DNA of 38,634 bases. Source: Desulfovibrionales bacterium. GTDB lineage: Bacteria; Desulfobacterota; Desulfovibrionia; Desulfovibrionales; Desulfonatronaceae. Below the pieces are notes generated by a model. It was not told the origin of the DNA and made no database searches. It saw only the letters and a list, made by a program, of their open reading frames with translations. The number at the start of each line of letters is the position of its first letter. Positions within the stretch are counted from its first letter, which is position 1. The stretch covers positions 1 to 38,634 of the forward strand of contig REDL01000060.1 of NCBI GenBank assembly GCA_007693505.1, written 5' to 3'. Positions 15,535 to 22,822 of the stretch are shown piece by piece. Both the position numbers and the translations under genes were made by a program.

Positions 15535-17313
15535 ATGTTTGGGGATCTTTTTTGGGGCCACGGTTCGAACCTGCTATTGTTGCTTGCGCCGCTCGCGCCC
15601 CTGATCACGCTGCTGGCCATGGCCCGACCCAGTTCCAGGCAAAAACTGGTCACGATCGCTCCCTGGTCCGCGCTGCCGGCCCTGCTGCTGGGGCTGATGC
15701 TGCCCGTGGGCGCCCAGCTCGACCTGCCGGGAACATGGTGGCAGGCCGGTCTGATCCTGGACGACGTGGGCCGTTTTTTTCTGGTGGTTACTGCGCTGCT
15801 CTGGCTGTTGTCCGGAATTTTCGCCACGGCCTGGTTTGGTGGGGAGCACGCGGACCGCCGACGGGATCACTTGTTCATGGCCTTTTTTCTGGCAGCCATG
15901 GCCGGCCATTTCGGCCTGATCCTGGCCCAGGATATTCCCACCTTCTATCTCTGCTTCGCCCTGATGGGTTTTTCCAGCTACGGGCTGATTGTTCATGACC
16001 AGACCTGGTCCTCCCGTCGGGCCGGCCGATTGTATCTGTTCATGCTCATGGTCGGCGAGCTGGGGCTCTTTGGCGGGGTGGCCCTGGCGGCGACACAGTC
16101 GACCGCAATGCTGCTTCCTGGGCTTGGTGGTGCCTGGGTTCCAGGTTTTGCCGCGGTGCTGCTCTTTGCCCTGGGTTTGGGCATCAAGGCGGGCATGCTG
16201 GGAGGCCATGGCTGGCTGCCCCTTGCCCATCCGGCCGCTCCGATACCGGCCAGCGCCGTACTCAGCGGGGTGATGATCAAGGCCGGATTGTTTGGATGGT
16301 TGAGATTGACCCCCCTGGAGACGGGATGGACGGCGGCATGGTCGGAAGCGTTTTTTGGGGTGATGATGCTCCTGGGCGCGACTGCTGCCGTGTATGCCGC
16401 CGTAGTCGGACTGTGGCAGAAGACTCCGAAGACGATTCTGGCCTATTCCAGTGTCAGCCAGATGGGGTGGTTGACCCTGCTGCTGGGTGCGTATCTGGCG
16501 TATCCGACGTATCCGACGTATCCGACGTATCCGGCGCACCCGGTGTATCCGGCGTATCTTGGCAACAGCGATCTGGGCCAGGCCGCCCTGATGCTGTTTA
16601 TTCTGCATCACGCCCTGGCCAAGGGTGCGTTGTTCCTTGGTGTTGGGATATTGCAACGCAGTGCAGGAGCATTTCGTCGGCTCGCCTGGTGGCTGTTGTT
16701 GCTGCCGGCAGCGGCCCTGGCCGGGTTTCCGGCAACCAGCGGCATGCTGGCCAAGCATGCCCTGGAGGCGGTGGTCGGCCCTTTGGCGGGGCATATGCCT
16801 CTGACGTCACTGTTTTTTCTGGCCACCTTGGGCACCACGCTGCTGATGGGGCGGTTTCTGCTGACCGTTAGGTCTTCTGGTCCAGATTCCAAGGCAAAGA
16901 GGGCGATGGTTCCCGGTCTTTGGTTGCCGTGGCTTCTTCTGCTGGGACTGAGCACGACGCTGCCATGGCTCTGGCTGATTGGCCAGACCCCTGACGAGGC
17001 TGCCGCCTGGGCTGGCGCAGTCTGGTCTCTTGAGACGCTGCGCAAGGGGGGAGGACCATTACTGTTGGGAGGGGTGATCGTGATCATGGCCCTCTCCCGG
17101 CCTTGGCCATGGGCCACGACATTCGGAACGGCACTTCTCAAGGAGCTGCGTATCCAACGGCATCAACGGGAACGAGGCCTGCGTCGCTGGTGGCGACGAC
17201 AGGAGTCCGCTGCCCTGCACTTTGAACACCGGCTTCAGCAATGGCCCACAGCCGGCCGGGCCTTGATCCTCCTGGCCGTTCTTCTCGGGGGCAGCCTGTT
17301 GCTGGCATTTTGA
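15535..17313 (+). CDS. Mrp antiporter ND5/MnhA-like (second MnhD-type) subunit
   Basis: A 592-residue NuoL/NuoM-type proton-pumping antiporter subunit. Core motifs are GLGIKAGMLGGHGWLPLAHP with the key lysine K218, then PKTILAYSSVSQMG, HHALAKGALFLGVG and AGFPATSGMLAKH. It lacks the DUF4040/MbhE tail of full MrpA, which is instead fused to MnhB upstream. It therefore acts as the A-type (or second D-type) partner. A polar stretch near the C-terminus (about 525-570) precedes a last helix. ATG 15535 was chosen over TTG 15526; GGTGG lies nine bases before it. Residues ~320-340 contain a tyrosine-proline tandem repeat not expected in the family. It is the last gene of the operon. Confidence 0.85.
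   Translation: MFGDLFWGHGSNLLLLLAPLAPLITLLAMARPSSRQKLVTIAPWSALPALLLGLMLPVGAQLDLPGTWWQAGLILDDVGRFFLVVTALLWLLSGIFATAWFGGEHADRRRDHLFMAFFLAAMAGHFGLILAQDIPTFYLCFALMGFSSYGLIVHDQTWSSRRAGRLYLFMLMVGELGLFGGVALAATQSTAMLLPGLGGAWVPGFAAVLLFALGLGIKAGMLGGHGWLPLAHPAAPIPASAVLSGVMIKAGLFGWLRLTPLETGWTAAWSEAFFGVMMLLGATAAVYAAVVGLWQKTPKTILAYSSVSQMGWLTLLLGAYLAYPTYPTYPTYPAHPVYPAYLGNSDLGQAALMLFILHHALAKGALFLGVGILQRSAGAFRRLAWWLLLLPAAALAGFPATSGMLAKHALEAVVGPLAGHMPLTSLFFLATLGTTLLMGRFLLTVRSSGPDSKAKRAMVPGLWLPWLLLLGLSTTLPWLWLIGQTPDEAAAWAGAVWSLETLRKGGGPLLLGGVIVIMALSRPWPWATTFGTALLKELRIQRHQRERGLRRWWRRQESAALHFEHRLQQWPTAGRALILLAVLLGGSLLLAF
16492..16554 (+). repeat. In-frame 9-bp minisatellite inside the antiporter gene
   Basis: Seven consecutive 9-bp units: TATCTGGCG, TATCCGACG three times, TATCCGGCG, CACCCGGTG and TATCCGGCG. 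They encode YLA, YPT x3, YPA, HPV and YPA in the loop after the AYSSVSQMG helix. The period keeps the reading frame, so unit gain or loss would change loop length without breaking the protein. Three units are identical, which suggests recent slippage. Confidence 0.92.
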
Positions 17314-17380
17314 CGATGCGTTGATTGTGGCTGGGCTTTTTCATGAAGCCGGCAACACCCGTTGTTTCGCAATGACTTCC

Positions 17381-17418
17381 AGCAAAATGCCCTGGATCGG
17401 TGGGCAGGGCATTTTGCT
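17381..17418. terminator. Strong hairpin after the antiporter operon
   Basis: A perfect 13-bp stem, agcaaaatgccct / agggcattttgct, with a 12-nt loop lies 68 bp past the stop of the last antiporter gene. It probably ends the operon. No T-run follows outside the stem on either strand, so it may be a processing or stabilising structure, or part of the repeat element that starts here. Confidence 0.45.
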
Positions 17419-17675
17419 TCTGACGTAACGATATGAACTTTTGAGACTGGCTTGCCCGGTTTGGTGGGACGGATCGACCGGCTTCGCCTGTTTGACAGAA
17501 CCAGGAATCGTTCATCAAGCCGTTGCCGGGTGCTCAACGCACAACTTCCTGTTTTCATGGCGCAACGGCTTGATGTTACGAGGCCGGTGAAGGAGTTTCG
17601 AACCGTTCCAAACAGGGCAAGCCAGCCGTCTTTGCAAGAAAAAATTGGTGAGAACAAAAATGCCTTGGATCGGTG
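17383..17675. repeat. Non-coding repeat element with nested inverted repeats, copy A
   Basis: The gap 17314-17738 has no gene. It is bounded by near-identical direct repeats caaaatgccctggatcggtg (17383-17402) and, with one insertion and one change, 17655-17675. Inside are a perfect 13-bp inverted repeat catcaagccgttg / caacggcttgatg (17513-17525, 17563-17575) and an outer pair GGCTTGCCC(G/T)GTTTGG (about 17447 and 17606). A stretch around 17495-17541 resembles 29130-29176 in another intergenic gap. It looks like a small non-autonomous mobile or structured RNA element. No transposase is present. Confidence 0.5.
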
Positions 17676-17738
17676 CGGCTTCGTTCTGGTCAATCGCGGC
17701 TGTTTAGGCTAACTTTTCGTTTTTTTTTCGGAGACAGG

Positions 17739-18146
17739 ATGAAAACCGAATCACCATTGCATGTGGTGGCCGCGGTGATCTGGCGTGATGGCCGGTATCT
17801 GGCCGTTCAGCGTCCTGAGGGAAAGCCTATGGCCGGATACTGGGAATTTCCCGGTGGCAAGGTGGAGCAGGGCGAAACCCTGGAGCAGGCCTTGGTTCGG
17901 GAGTTGAGTGAAGAGCTGGCCATAACCGTTGAGGACTTTTTTCTATGGCGGCAAGTCCCGCATTCATATCCGGACATGGATGTTTTTTTGCATTTTTTCT
18001 GGGTTACATCCTTTCACGGGAAGCCCTTCCCGTTGGAGAAACAGTCCATGCTGTGGGTTGACCCAGAGGGAGAGTTGCCCTCTTTTCTGCAAGCCGATCT
18101 GGAGATTGTCGCGGAATTGGCAAAAGTTTCAGTGTCGCGAATCTGA
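17739..18146 (+). CDS. mutT: MutT-type Nudix hydrolase
   Basis: A 135-residue Nudix pyrophosphohydrolase, most like 8-oxo-dGTP diphosphatase MutT, which removes oxidised dGTP from the nucleotide pool. The Nudix box GGKVEQGETLEQALVRELSEEL is complete, with REL-EE catalytic glutamates at about residues 56-60. It is preceded by GYWEFPGG. ATG 17739 has GGAG five bases upstream; the frame is open to 17673 but without a ribosome site. Length equals E. coli MutT (about 129). Nine bases separate it from the pilC-like gene. A different Nudix substrate is possible. Confidence 0.88.
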   Translation: MKTESPLHVVAAVIWRDGRYLAVQRPEGKPMAGYWEFPGGKVEQGETLEQALVRELSEELAITVEDFFLWRQVPHSYPDMDVFLHFFWVTSFHGKPFPLEKQSMLWVDPEGELPSFLQADLEIVAELAKVSVSRI

Positions 18147-18155
18147 CCGGGAGCA

Positions 18156-19367
18156 ATGCTTATGGCCATATTTCTCTACAAAGGTCGCAACAAGGTAGGT
18201 CGCCGGGTCAAAGGGGATTTTGACGCCCCAACCCTGGAAATGGCTGAGAACGCTCTGCGCCGTCGCGGATTTACCCAGCTCAAGGTCAAGCCAAAGCCCA
18301 AGGATCTGCTGGAGGGCACGTTTCTTGAGGGGAGGATTACTGACCGGGACATGGTTGTTTTCAGCCGACAGTTTTCCACAATGATCAACGCCGGGGTACC
18401 CATTCTCCAGTCCCTGCAGATCATGTGCGAGCAGACGGAAAACAAGCTCTTGCGTCGGGTTCTCTATTCCGTGCGGAACGACATCGAGGGGGGCAGCTCC
18501 CTTTTTGACGCCATGCGCAAGCATCCCAAGGTGTTCACAGACCTGTACGCCAATATGGTCAACGCCGGGGAAGCCGGCGGCGTGCTGGACGTGATCCTGT
18601 TGCGTCTGGCGGACTACCTGGAAAAAGCAGCCAGGCTCAAAGCCAAGGTCAAATCCGCCATGGTCTACCCGGCTGTTGTGGTCACGGTGGCTGTTGCGGT
18701 TATCGCCATCATCCTGATGTTCGTTATCCCCACATTCGAAACCATGTTCGCGGATTTTGGCGCTGCCCTACCGTTACCGACCCAGATCGTGATCAACATG
18801 AGCCGGTTCACCCAGGACAATATTTTGTATATGATTCTGGGCGCCGTCGCCTTTGCGATCATCGCCAAAAGATTGTACCGGATCGAACGGTTCAAGATCA
18901 TGGTGGACTTCTGGGTGCTGACTCTTCCTGTTTTCGGCCCGTTGTTGCGCAAAGTCGCCGTGGCCCGATTTGGGCGCACCCTGAGTACGATGGTTTCCAG
19001 CGGGGTGCCGATTCTGGGTGCCCTGGACATCGTAGCCCGAACTTCCGGCAACAAGACAGTGGAGCGCGGCGTACTGGAATCCAAAAAAAGTATTGCCGAG
19101 GGGCAGACGCTGGCCGACCCCTTGGAGGCAACCGGTGTTTTTCCGCCCATGGTCGTCCAGATGATTTCCATTGGCGAAACGACCGGGAATTTGGACCACA
19201 TGCTGGCCAAGATCGCCGACTTCTACGACAACGAAGTGGATGTGGCCGTGGAGACATTGACCTCGCTGTTGGAGCCCATAATGATCGTCTTTCTCGGAGT
19301 CGTGGTGGGGGGTCTGGTGGTGAGCATGTATCTGCCGATCTTTCAGATCGGTGAGACCATCATGTAG
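18156..19367 (+). CDS. Type II secretion / type IV pilus inner-membrane platform protein (GspF/PilC)
   Basis: A 403-residue member of the GspF/PilC family, the inner-membrane platform on which the assembly ATPase acts in type IV pili and type II secretion. Two repeats of the T2SSF fold are visible: FSRQFSTMINAGVPILQSLQIM (about 68-89) and RFGRTLSTMVSSGVPILGALDI (about 270-291). Each is followed by a NAGEAGG- or SIGETTGN-type motif and hydrophobic helices near 172-192, 222-240 and 370-392. Length is exactly that of the family. No ATPase, prepilin or secretin gene is adjacent, so pilus versus secretion cannot be decided. The ribosome site GGGAG lies just before ATG 18156. Confidence 0.92.
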   Translation: MLMAIFLYKGRNKVGRRVKGDFDAPTLEMAENALRRRGFTQLKVKPKPKDLLEGTFLEGRITDRDMVVFSRQFSTMINAGVPILQSLQIMCEQTENKLLRRVLYSVRNDIEGGSSLFDAMRKHPKVFTDLYANMVNAGEAGGVLDVILLRLADYLEKAARLKAKVKSAMVYPAVVVTVAVAVIAIILMFVIPTFETMFADFGAALPLPTQIVINMSRFTQDNILYMILGAVAFAIIAKRLYRIERFKIMVDFWVLTLPVFGPLLRKVAVARFGRTLSTMVSSGVPILGALDIVARTSGNKTVERGVLESKKSIAEGQTLADPLEATGVFPPMVVQMISIGETTGNLDHMLAKIADFYDNEVDVAVETLTSLLEPIMIVFLGVVVGGLVVSMYLPIFQIGETIM

Positions 19368-19433
19368 GCGCAACCGTTTGCATGGCGGAAGGACGTTTCT
19401 GACCAGCCAGTTGAAACGAATTGGAGTGTGAGC

Positions 19434-20309
19434 GTGAAGATTAGAGATTTACTGAAGGAGCCGGTGCGGTCAAAAATTTCCCTGGAATTTTTTCCTCCCA
19501 AGGACCGTGCCAACTGGCCGAAGTTTTTCAATACCGTACAGAAACTGCAAGCCGTTGACCCACTGTTCGTTTCCGTAACCTATGGTGCAGGTGGCAGTAC
19601 ACAGGCCGCAACCCTGGAAATCGTGACCACCCTGAAGCGAGACTTTGGCATGGAGCCAATGGCGCACCTGACCTGCGTTGGGGCCTCCAGCCAGGCTTTG
19701 CGGTCGTTTTTGGATGATCTGACCCGGGCCGAAGTGCGCAATGTCATGGCGCTACGCGGAGATCCACCCCAGGGAGAGAGCAAGTTCACTCCCTCGGACG
19801 ATGGGTTTCAGTACGCATCGGATCTGGTGCAATTCATCGCCACGCACTATCCGGATATCGGCATCGGCGTGGCTGGCTATCCAGAGGGGCATCCCGAAGC
19901 TGTTGGACTGAAAGAGGACTTGGATTTTTTGCGAATGAAACTGGGACTCGGAGGTGACTTCGCGGTAACCCAACTTTTTTTCGACAATACGGTCTACTGG
20001 GACTTTGAGCGTCGCGCACGTGCCGTTGGAGTGGACAAGCCCATTTTGCCTGGAATCATGCCGATATTCAGTTTGAAGTTCATTCAGCGAATTACCTCCA
20101 TGTGCGGATCGAGTCTGCCATCTGGATTTATGCGGGATCTGGAGGAAGCTGACGCCAAAGGCGGAGACGCGGCGGTTCAGGAGGTGGGGATGGCCCATGC
20201 CGCCGCCCAAATCCAGGATCTCTTGGACAATGGTGCTCCGGCTGTGCACCTGTACACCATGAACCGGTCCGACGGATGTTTGCGGATCCTGGAGCAGGTG
20301 CGGTGCTGA
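19434..20309 (+). CDS. metF: 5,10-methylenetetrahydrofolate reductase
   Basis: A 291-residue FAD enzyme that reduces 5,10-methylene-THF to 5-methyl-THF for methionine synthesis. Family marks are SLEFFPPKD (catalytic Glu), HLTCVGASS, VMALRGDPP, GDFAVTQLFFDN and PILPGIMPIFS. Length is close to E. coli MetF (296). I chose GTG 19434 because GGAG ends seven bases before it. The upstream in-frame GTG 19428 is only one base from that site. With asd and metK also in the window it serves the methionine/SAM branch. It is followed by 411 bp of non-coding, repeat-bearing DNA. Confidence 0.95.
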   Translation: MKIRDLLKEPVRSKISLEFFPPKDRANWPKFFNTVQKLQAVDPLFVSVTYGAGGSTQAATLEIVTTLKRDFGMEPMAHLTCVGASSQALRSFLDDLTRAEVRNVMALRGDPPQGESKFTPSDDGFQYASDLVQFIATHYPDIGIGVAGYPEGHPEAVGLKEDLDFLRMKLGLGGDFAVTQLFFDNTVYWDFERRARAVGVDKPILPGIMPIFSLKFIQRITSMCGSSLPSGFMRDLEEADAKGGDAAVQEVGMAHAAAQIQDLLDNGAPAVHLYTMNRSDGCLRILEQVRC

Positions 20310-20442
20310 GGAGGCATTGGTCGGAACCCGTTCTTTGCCGTGAACAGGTGCGGACTCCTCATCGAAATTGAGAACAGCAAGTACATCGTGTGAGTCATGG
20401 CCGTATCGCCGGCGCTTTTGATTCGCTCCCGGCTGCTTATCC

Positions 20443-20660
20443 GTTGAAAAACTCCCAATGACTGCGTCGCCGCAAAACATGCAAACTCGCACGTATGAAT
20501 AACGACGCTTCGACCTTGATTCGATTGCCAGGACGGCAATCGAAAATGTGGCAACGCCACAGCCCGCAGGGGGCGGACACAGGACGTGTCTCCGGGTCGC
20601 TTTTTTTGCTTCGTGCTCTTGGGGTTTTTGAACGGACTGCCGGATAAGGACTTTTTCAAC
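20443..20660. repeat. 218-bp intergenic element with terminal inverted repeats and three hairpins
   Basis: The 411-bp metF-asd gap holds no gene. Terminal inverted repeats gttgaaaaactcc (20443-20455) and ggactttttcaac (20648-20660) match at 12 of 13 positions. Inside, three hairpins follow in series: TTCGATTGCC/GGCAATCGAA (20520-20544), TGTGGC/GCCACA (20547-20561) and GACAC/GTGTC (20576-20590). A T7 run at 20601-20607 follows. Such 'TTGAAAAACTCC' ended elements recur in deltaproteobacterial intergenic DNA; that is my recollection, not a search result. It may be a MITE-like repeat or a structured transcript. The first 133 bases after metF show only a short direct repeat (caggtgcgg) and a 7-bp inverted repeat. 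Confidence 0.55.
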
Positions 20661-20720
20661 ACGCACTCATGGTCGGTTGAGCGCAAAGCGGAATGTGAGA
20701 CATCTAAGGAGTAGACAGAT

Positions 20721-21746
20721 ATGCATGCCAAGCAGTTGCGAGTCGCAGTGGTGGGCGCTACCGGAGCGGTAGGCCGGGAAATGCTGAAGATCCTAGAGCA
20801 GCGTACGTTCCCGGCCGCGAGTATCCGCGCCCTGGCGTCATCCCGGTCTGCCGGCCGGGAAATCCCTTTTATGGGAGGACAACTGACAGTGGAAGAGCTT
20901 GGGGAGGATTCATTTCATGACCTTGACCTGGCCTTGTTCTCCGCCGGCGGGAGCATTTCCGAGCAGTACGCCCCCATCGCTGCCCGGTCCGGTTGCGTGG
21001 TTGTGGATAACTCCAGCGCCTGGCGCATGGATCCCGAAGTGCCCCTGGTGGTTCCGGAGGTGAACCCGGATGACCTGGAGTGGCACAAGGGAATCATCGC
21101 CAATCCCAACTGCTCGACAATCCAGATGGTCGTGGTGCTCAAGCCCTTGCACGACGCTGGAAAGATCAAGCGCGTGGTGGTCTCCACCTATCAGGCTGTT
21201 TCCGGGACCGGACAGAAGGCCATCGAGGAACTGGAGGTCCAGGTACGCCAGATGTTCAACATGCAGGAACCCGAGGCAAAGGTTTATCCGCACCAGATTG
21301 CCTTCAACTGCCTGCCGCATATCGATGTGTTTCTGGATAATGACTATACCAAGGAAGAGATGAAAATGGTCCTGGAAACCCGGAAGATCATGGGTGATGC
21401 GGACATGCGGTTGACGGCCACCACGGTCCGGGTGCCGGTCTTCTACGGTCACAGCGAGTCCGTCAATGTCGAGACGGAGAAGAAGATCACCGCGGCTACG
21501 GCCCGGGGCATCCTCAGTCAGGCGCCTGGCGTACAGGTTTTGGACAACCCTGGGGATAAAATCTACCCCATGCCCATTCTTGCCGCCGGGGAGGACCTGA
21601 CTTTTGTCGGGCGAATCCGCGAAGACGAGTCCATCGCCAACGGACTCAACCTTTGGATTGTGGCGGATAATTTGCGAAAGGGGGCGGCCTTGAACACGGT
21701 GCAGATCGCCGAAGTGCTGGTGGATCGGGATCTGGTTCGGGTGTAG
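20721..21746 (+). CDS. asd: Aspartate-semialdehyde dehydrogenase
   Basis: A 341-residue enzyme that reduces aspartyl phosphate to aspartate semialdehyde, the branch point to lysine/diaminopimelate, threonine and methionine. The NADP-binding VAVVGATGAVGREML is at residues 8-22 and the catalytic C131 lies in NPNCSTIQ. The substrate segment SGTGQKAIEEL and the late HSESVNVE histidine are present. The ATG follows AAGGAG at good spacing. It is of the Gram-positive-like/archaeal-shared short type, about 340 residues, rather than the 367-residue E. coli type. No promoter could be picked with confidence in the structured upstream repeat. Confidence 0.96.
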   Translation: MHAKQLRVAVVGATGAVGREMLKILEQRTFPAASIRALASSRSAGREIPFMGGQLTVEELGEDSFHDLDLALFSAGGSISEQYAPIAARSGCVVVDNSSAWRMDPEVPLVVPEVNPDDLEWHKGIIANPNCSTIQMVVVLKPLHDAGKIKRVVVSTYQAVSGTGQKAIEELEVQVRQMFNMQEPEAKVYPHQIAFNCLPHIDVFLDNDYTKEEMKMVLETRKIMGDADMRLTATTVRVPVFYGHSESVNVETEKKITAATARGILSQAPGVQVLDNPGDKIYPMPILAAGEDLTFVGRIREDESIANGLNLWIVADNLRKGAALNTVQIAEVLVDRDLVRV

Positions 21747-21820
21747 CCGGAAATCCGGTTTGCGCGGGCTGGTTCCTGGGCCGCGGAATGGTTGATTGAG
21801 AAGAATTCGAGGTGCGAAGA

Positions 21821-22765
21821 ATGCTTGCTGTTGTCAATGATCCAAATGCGTATGTGGAGCAAATGCTTCAGGCGCCCAGGCCCGGAATAAGCGAAGTCAT
21901 GGCCTTTTACGACCATCGGGTCGGCATAATTGGCACGGACCCGCGATTGATGCTGCTGCCCCTGGACGACCATATGGTGCACCGGGGAGACGGCGTGTTC
22001 GAGACCATGAAGTTCGTGGAGCGCAAGCTCTACCAGCTTGAACCGCACCTGGAGCGGCTGAAGTTTTCGGCTCGCTCGATTCACCTGGACCCACCGTGTC
22101 CCTGGGAGGACATGAAGACCATGATTCTGGATGTGGCCAGGGCTGCGAACAACGATCAGGGCATGGTGCGTCTTTTGTTGGGGCGCGGGCCAGGGGGGTT
22201 CGGCATTGATGCCCGGGAGTGCCCCAAGGCCAGCTTGTATATCGTGGCCTATGCCCTGCATCCTCGACCTGAATCCGTTTATGAGCAGGGGGTAACGGCC
22301 TCTCGTTGTTCCATGCCCGCCAAACGCGGTCTGATGGCCAAGATCAAGAGCGTTAATTATCTGCCCAATGTGCTGATGAAACGGGAAGCCGTGCAGTCCG
22401 GCTGCGACTATTCCCTGTGTTTTGACGAGGAGGGCTTTCTGGCCGAAGGGGCCGTGGAGAACGTCTGCCTGGTGGATGCCCAAGGACGGTTGGTCGTTCC
22501 CGAACTGAACAGCGCCTTGACGGGGACCACCTTGATGCGGGCCTTGGATGCGGTCAAAGACGAGATGCCGGTCATTTTTCGTCAGGTTGCCGAGGATGAT
22601 GTCTACCTGGCCCGCGAGGTGATTCTTCTTGGTACGACCATCGATGCCCTGAGCGTGGTGCGCTTTAACAAGAAGCCCATTCACGATGTCCGGCCGGGAC
22701 CGGTGAGCCAAAAAATGCGTCAATATCTCAACCAGGATCTGCGGAATACCGGCATTGCACTGTAG
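21821..22765 (+). CDS. Class IV PLP-dependent aminotransferase
   Basis: A 314-residue fold-type IV enzyme, the family of branched-chain aminotransferase (IlvE), D-amino-acid aminotransferase and 4-amino-4-deoxychorismate lyase. The PLP lysine is K176 in AKIKSVNYLPN, a wording closer to D-amino-acid transaminase or ADC lyase than to IlvE. The cofactor-side EGAVENV and the phosphate-binding LGTTIDAL are also present. ATG 21821 was chosen because GAGGTG lies six bases upstream; GTG 21812 is in frame but has no room for a ribosome site. It lies 74 bp after asd and 57 bp before waaA. I cannot fix the substrate. Confidence 0.85.
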   Translation: MLAVVNDPNAYVEQMLQAPRPGISEVMAFYDHRVGIIGTDPRLMLLPLDDHMVHRGDGVFETMKFVERKLYQLEPHLERLKFSARSIHLDPPCPWEDMKTMILDVARAANNDQGMVRLLLGRGPGGFGIDARECPKASLYIVAYALHPRPESVYEQGVTASRCSMPAKRGLMAKIKSVNYLPNVLMKREAVQSGCDYSLCFDEEGFLAEGAVENVCLVDAQGRLVVPELNSALTGTTLMRALDAVKDEMPVIFRQVAEDDVYLAREVILLGTTIDALSVVRFNKKPIHDVRPGPVSQKMRQYLNQDLRNTGIAL

Positions 22766-22822
22766 TCAGTTGCCGGTTCCCCATCAAGGCTCAGGCTGGC
22801 ATCCCATCTGGTAACGCGGCGC

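Noticed and set aside
14025-15827. A 600-codon minus-strand open frame over mnhD
   Set aside because: The plus strand encodes conserved MnhD sequence throughout, while this frame is Pro/Arg-rich with no motifs.
16492-16554. Possible CRISPR-like array
   Set aside because: Units are contiguous 9-mers in a coding frame with no spacers; this is a minisatellite.
17235-17693. A 152-codon minus-strand open frame in the mutT upstream gap
   Set aside because: It runs through the nested inverted repeats, lacks a ribosome site and partly overlaps the antiporter gene. It is better read as part of a non-coding element.
19752-20666. A 304-codon minus-strand open frame across metF and the following gap
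   Set aside because: Half of it is antisense to metF and the rest covers the hairpin element. No recognisable domain.
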